Source: Nitrolancea sp040255925 (GTDB taxonomy: Bacteria > Chloroflexota > Chloroflexia > Thermomicrobiales > Thermomicrobiaceae). Taken from it: a DNA stretch of 8,160 nt. Each line of letters opens with the position of its first letter. Position 1 is the first letter of the stretch. The notes below the pieces were generated by a model. That model made no database searches. It saw only the letters and a list, made by a program, of their open reading frames with translations, and was not told the DNA's origin. The stretch is taken from assembly GCA_040255925.1 (NCBI GenBank), contig JBDZVX010000110.1, positions 1 through 8,160 of the forward strand, in the 5' to 3' direction. This document shows positions 5,782 to 8,160 of this stretch, piece after piece. Position numbers and translations under genes: made by a program.

Positions 5782-5944
5782 CGCGGTTGGCACCGTCGCC
5801 GAACTCCTCGAACGGCGGAACCTCAAGGCGACGCTCGTCGCGGTGGAGCAGAACGGAACGATCGTACCGCGAGCCGAGTTCGACCGGCGGCCGATCAACG
5901 ACGGCGACGAACTCGAAATCGTCCACTTCGTGGGCGGGGGATGA
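5744..5944 (+). CDS. thiS: Sulfur carrier protein ThiS
   Basis: ThiS is a ubiquitin-fold protein whose C-terminal Gly is adenylated by ThiF and converted to thiocarboxylate, delivering sulfur to ThiG. The product is 66 residues, typical for the family, beginning MHVKLNGK and ending HFVGGG. The C-terminal Gly-Gly is the functional site. TVAELLERRNL and the NDGDELEIVHFVGGG ending match ThiS well. I chose ATG 5744 because AGGAG (5730-5734) lies 9 nt upstream. An in-frame ATG at 5723 has no such site and would add MRQERER. The start lies inside tenI, with a 38-nt overlap in another frame. It is the last gene of the operon and ends only 5 nt before the convergent gene, leaving no room for a dedicated terminator. 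Confidence 0.95.
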   Translation: MHVKLNGKLVELDAVGTVAELLERRNLKATLVAVEQNGTIVPRAEFDRRPINDGDELEIVHFVGGG

Positions 5945-5949
5945 GTCAT

Positions 5950-6321
5950 TCAGTACTCCTCCGGCTCCCAAAGGTGGCGATCCAGATCGACCTGATAGTC
6001 ATTGATGAATGTGATGCCTTCGGCTTCCAGCAACTCGCGCATAACCGCTGGATGGCCCCAGTTCCAGCCACCGGTCAGTTCACCGTTCCGGTTGACCACC
6101 CGGTGGGCTACCTCGGAGATATCGGGTGGTGCATGATGGAGCGCCCAGCCGACCATGCGGGCCGAGCGCGGCTGGCCAACGGCACGGGCAATTCGCCCAT
6201 AGGTCGTGACGCGGCCACGCGGGATATGCCGCACGATCGCGAAAACGCGCTCGACAAACGGAATCTCTTTGAGTTCGGCCGCTGTCTCCGGTTCCACCCT
6301 GCCGCCTTTCGCATCCTCCAA
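5950..6321 (-). CDS. Alkyltransferase-like (ATL) DNA-repair protein lacking the acceptor cysteine
   Basis: The product, up to 123 residues, is the O6-alkylguanine-DNA alkyltransferase C-terminal DNA-binding domain alone. IPRGRVTTYGRIARAVGQP is the helix-turn-helix region with the conserved Tyr41. SARMVGWAL contains Arg55, which aligns with the arginine finger that flips the damaged base. In true alkyltransferases the next motif is PCHRV with the acceptor Cys; here it is V-A72-HRVV, so alkyl transfer is impossible. Known ATL proteins (E. coli YbaZ, S. pombe Atl1 with Trp; some bacteria with Ala) bind alkylated guanine and recruit nucleotide excision repair. The first possible start is TTG 6321, without a clear ribosome binding site. 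GTG at 6297 removes eight residues and has purine-rich sequence before it, so the start is uncertain. An in-frame stop lies at 6333-6331. It is convergent with thiS and divergent from hisIE. Confidence 0.9.
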   Translation of the reverse strand: MEDAKGGRVEPETAAELKEIPFVERVFAIVRHIPRGRVTTYGRIARAVGQPRSARMVGWALHHAPPDISEVAHRVVNRNGELTGGWNWGHPAVMRELLEAEGITFINDYQVDLDRHLWEPEEY

Positions 6322-6413
6322 CGGTCCGGATCAACTCATGATATAGCGACCGGCACCCGCCCGACGTGATAACCTGCTGATGTCCAGCCTGGAATGCCAG
6401 GTGGGAGAATTGA

Positions 6414-7106
6414 ATGCCAGACGGCGAGCGTGTAAGGGGTCACAGCGTGGGAAGCGTTCCGGAGACCAATCGTGTGCGGTTCGATGAGCAGGGGCTTGTT
6501 CCGGCGGTGGTGCAAGACAGCGCGACCGGTCAGGTCCGCATGCTCGGATATATGAACCGGGAAGCGCTCGAACGCACCCTTGCCACCCGGCGGCTGCATT
6601 TTTGGAGCCGGAGCCGTCAGGAGCTCTGGATGAAAGGCGAGACCTCCGGCAATATCCACGAGGTCTCCGAGGTCCGCGCCGATTGCGACGGCGATACGCT
6701 GCTCGTCCGAGTCCAGCCCCAGGGTCCCACCTGTCATGAGGGGACCGACACCTGCTTTGACAACGTTCTGTTACTCAACACGCGCGAGACGGTGCCAGCG
6801 GGCAGTGAGGTCGTCGATGAGGTTGGCCGGGTGATCGCCGATCGTCATCGAAGGCCGGTTGAAGGCTCCTATACGACCTACCTGTTCGAACAGGGCATCG
6901 ACAAGATCGGCAAGAAGATCGGCGAGGAATCAGCCGAGGTGATCATCGCCGCGAAGAACGGCGAGCCGGCCGCCCTCGCCGGTGAAGCGTCCGATCTCAT
7001 TTACCACCTTTTGGTCTTATTGGAAGCCAGCGGGGTACCGACCAGCGAGGTCTGGAATGTGCTCCAAAACCGCCGGGGCCGTCCACGGCCGGATCACTCG
7101 TCGTAG
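6414..7106 (+). CDS. hisIE: Bifunctional phosphoribosyl-AMP cyclohydrolase / phosphoribosyl-ATP pyrophosphatase
   Basis: The 230-residue fusion catalyses steps 2 and 3 of histidine biosynthesis: hydrolysis of PR-ATP to PR-AMP (HisE) and ring opening of PR-AMP (HisI). The HisI domain spans about residues 20-120. WSRSRQELWMKGETSGN is the signature, D90-C91-D92-x-D94 binds Mg and Zn, and C107 and C114 in TCHEGTDTC complete the zinc site. The HisE domain spans about 150-230 as an all-helical MazG-like fold. GKKIGEESAEVIIAA and EASDLIYHLLVLL hold the acidic Mg ligands. The first 20 or so residues are a non-conserved lead. ATG 6414 is preceded by GGGAG about 8 nt upstream. No other his gene is in the window, so it stands apart from a his operon here. 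Its last 13 nt overlap the 3' end of convergent rimM. Confidence 0.95.
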   Translation: MPDGERVRGHSVGSVPETNRVRFDEQGLVPAVVQDSATGQVRMLGYMNREALERTLATRRLHFWSRSRQELWMKGETSGNIHEVSEVRADCDGDTLLVRVQPQGPTCHEGTDTCFDNVLLLNTRETVPAGSEVVDEVGRVIADRHRRPVEGSYTTYLFEQGIDKIGKKIGEESAEVIIAAKNGEPAALAGEASDLIYHLLVLLEASGVPTSEVWNVLQNRRGRPRPDHSS

Positions 7107-7627
7107 TATTCGAGCAGCCGGGCGACGATGCGGCCATGTTCCAGGTCAATTCGCACGATGACACTCTTGATGCCTGGGAGCAGGAGTTCACCGCCGGGCC
7201 CACCGCGGATGACGTAGACATCATTGGCCCCAGTCTCAAGGATCTCCTCTAAATTTCCGAGAAAGGTTCCAGCTTCGTCATAGACCGGGAGACCGATCAA
7301 CTGGAAGTAGAAGTACTCACCCTCCTGGAGCGGCGCAGCCTGGTCAAGCGCGATCCGCACTGGGAGACCCCGTAGCTCCTCTGCCGATTCCCGCGAGGTC
7401 ACGCCTTCAATCGACAAAATCGCGACGTTTCCCTTGAGGTGGGCGGCCAGGAGACGCCGGGGCTGAAGCTCCTCCCCAAGAAAAATATGGGCCAGGTTCT
7501 GAATCCGCTCCGGGAAATGGGTGAGGATACGCATCCGCACATCCCCGCGAAGCCCCTGGGCGGCCACGATCTCACCGATCATTAGACGCACTTCGCCGGG
7601 CGGTGTGCTGGGGCTCAAGTCAGTCAT
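7094..7627 (-). CDS. rimM: Ribosome maturation factor RimM
   Basis: RimM binds ribosomal protein S19 and assists maturation of the 30S head and 16S rRNA processing. The 177-residue product has the N-terminal RimM barrel (about residues 14-95), with MIGEIVAAQGLRGDVRMRILTHFPER-type sequence matching the conserved G.i...hGirGevrv...tdfpe. It is followed by a PRC-barrel (about 103-175) with YFYFQLIGLPVYDE and the ending IDLEHGRIVARLLE. I chose ATG 7627 because it overlaps the end of khpA by 8 nt, implying coupling. The frame stays open upstream into khpA, which would wrongly add about 67 residues. A later in-frame ATG (at MIGEIV) is possible. The C-terminus overlaps the end of hisIE. rpsP-khpA-rimM is a common gene order, usually followed by trmD, but here the convergent hisIE follows instead. 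Confidence 0.94.
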   Translation of the reverse strand: MTDLSPSTPPGEVRLMIGEIVAAQGLRGDVRMRILTHFPERIQNLAHIFLGEELQPRRLLAAHLKGNVAILSIEGVTSRESAEELRGLPVRIALDQAAPLQEGEYFYFQLIGLPVYDEAGTFLGNLEEILETGANDVYVIRGGPGGELLLPGIKSVIVRIDLEHGRIVARLLEYYDE

Positions 7628-7859
7628 TGATATCGAGGCTGGCTCGCAATCCGCGTCGAGAGGCGGCGATAGTGAGCACGGTCCGCATTGCCCGGGCGAT
7701 TCGCCCCTGGCGGCCGATAACTTTTCCCATCTCCTCCGAGGGGACAGTGAGACGGACGATGACGACTTGACCGTGTTGGTTGGCGTCCACCCGCACCTTC
7801 GACTGATCCCCAACCAATTTGACCGCAATGTACTCGATCAGCGTTTTCAAATCATTCAA
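7620..7859 (-). CDS. khpA: KH-domain RNA-binding protein KhpA
   Basis: The 79-residue protein is a single KH domain of the KhpA/YlqC family. The G49-R-Q-G52 loop in MGKVIGRQGRIARAMR is the RNA-backbone-gripping GxxG motif. It is preceded by a strand-rich segment (VRVDANQHGQVVIVRLTV) and followed by the helix with RTVLTIAA. KhpA proteins bind RNA, often as a heterodimer with KhpB/Jag, and affect cell size or translation in Firmicutes. The start is TTG at 7859-7857, supported by GGGAGAGGT a few bases upstream. No ATG is in frame nearby; the ATG visible one base away is out of frame. It sits between rpsP and rimM, as in many Gram-positive-type bacteria, and its stop overlaps the rimM start. Confidence 0.93.
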   Translation of the reverse strand: MNDLKTLIEYIAVKLVGDQSKVRVDANQHGQVVIVRLTVPSEEMGKVIGRQGRIARAMRTVLTIAASRRGLRASLDIND

Positions 7860-7893
7860 CCAGCACCTCTCCCTCTGTTCGAGAGAAGAAAGA

Positions 7894-7912
7894 GGCTACC
7901 GCGATGGTAGCC
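7894..7912 (-). terminator. Hairpin between rpsP and khpA (possible attenuator or processing site)
   Basis: On the minus strand GGCTACC and GGTAGCC (7912-7894) form a perfect 7-bp stem with a 5-nt loop. It is followed by a pyrimidine-rich tract, TCTTTCTTCTCTC, rather than a pure T run. It lies 33 nt after the rpsP stop and about 34 nt before khpA. It could be a leaky terminator that lowers khpA-rimM relative to rpsP, or an mRNA-stabilising hairpin. Confidence 0.45.
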
Positions 7913-7945
7913 AGAAAAGGCACATTTCGGACCGTTTTGTAGAGC

Positions 7946-8160
7946 TTAGGCGCCCGCGTTTTCCGACGCGCCAGACCCCGGAAGCGCTCCACTCCTGACC
8001 AGGAGTGCACGAACCGTCTCGGTCGGCTGCGCGCCATGATCAATCCAATACTTCGCGCGCTCGTTATTCACCTTCAGCGTGAGTGGCTCGGTCTTCGGGT
8101 TGTAAAAACCAATGATTTCAATGAACCGGCCATCTCGCGGGGACCGCGCCTCTGCGGCCA
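7946..8160 (-). CDS. rpsP: 30S ribosomal protein S16, C-terminal part
   Basis: Reading the minus strand from the right edge gives 70 complete codons ending in TAA (7948-7946). AEARSPRDGRFIEIIGFYNP, then KTEPLTLKVNNERAKYWIDHGAQPTETVRALL, is unmistakable S16, a primary binder of 16S rRNA in the 30S body and platform. The tail SGALPGSGASENAGA is a short non-conserved end. The start codon and roughly the first 20 residues lie outside the window. A different frame open from 8043 to 7852 across this region is a shadow. It heads the rpsP-khpA-rimM cluster. Confidence 0.96.
   Translation of the reverse strand, partial: AAEARSPRDGRFIEIIGFYNPKTEPLTLKVNNERAKYWIDHGAQPTETVRALLVRSGALPGSGASENAGA

Noticed and set aside
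5941..6369. Plus-strand ORF of 142 codons
   Set aside because: It is antisense to the alkyltransferase-like gene, whose motifs are clear.
7852..8043. Minus-strand 63-codon ORF ending at the khpA start
   Set aside because: It overlaps the unmistakable S16 frame and its basic composition comes from reading rpsP out of frame.

Overview
The window is a GC-rich stretch of a bacterial chromosome carrying mostly housekeeping metabolism. The rpsP-KH-rimM order, the fused hisIE, the TPP-riboswitch-controlled thiazole-branch thiamine operon with tenI, and frequent GTG/TTG starts with good Shine-Dalgarno sequences suggest a high-GC, non-proteobacterial lineage. A Thermomicrobia-like member of the Chloroflexota is my best guess, but this rests on general impression and not on a phylogenetic marker. 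I see no CRISPR, transposon, phage, tRNA or rRNA. Nothing here is convincingly an undescribed system. The most notable items are a single in-frame stop in one member of an SMR transporter pair and a TPP riboswitch whose attenuator can be read base by base.

Layout. Positions 1-179 (minus) hold the N-terminus of a PLP-dependent Cys/Met-metabolism enzyme that runs off the left edge. Positions 304-537 (minus) encode a small protein with two predicted membrane helices. Positions 708-1601 (plus) encode a thioredoxin-reductase-like flavoprotein with a CPYC motif. After a 270-base gap with several potential hairpins comes an SMR transporter pair (1872-2201 and 2201-2569, plus). The second member is interrupted by TGA at codon 86, just before its fourth membrane helix.

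Positions 2566-5944 (plus) are a thiamine operon: a candidate promoter, a TPP riboswitch with antiterminator and terminator, then thiD, thiG, thiE, tenI and thiS, packed with overlaps or very short gaps. ThiS is the sulfur carrier, ThiG builds the thiazole phosphate, TenI aromatises it, ThiD makes HMP pyrophosphate and ThiE joins the halves. thiC, thiF, a glycine-imine source (thiO or thiH) and thiL are not in the window and must lie elsewhere if the pathway is complete.

Convergent to the operon is an alkyltransferase-like DNA-repair protein (minus, to 5950). Divergent from that gene is hisIE (6414-7106, plus), whose end overlaps the convergent rimM. The right edge is the minus-strand translation cluster rpsP (partial), khpA and rimM, with a hairpin between rpsP and khpA.
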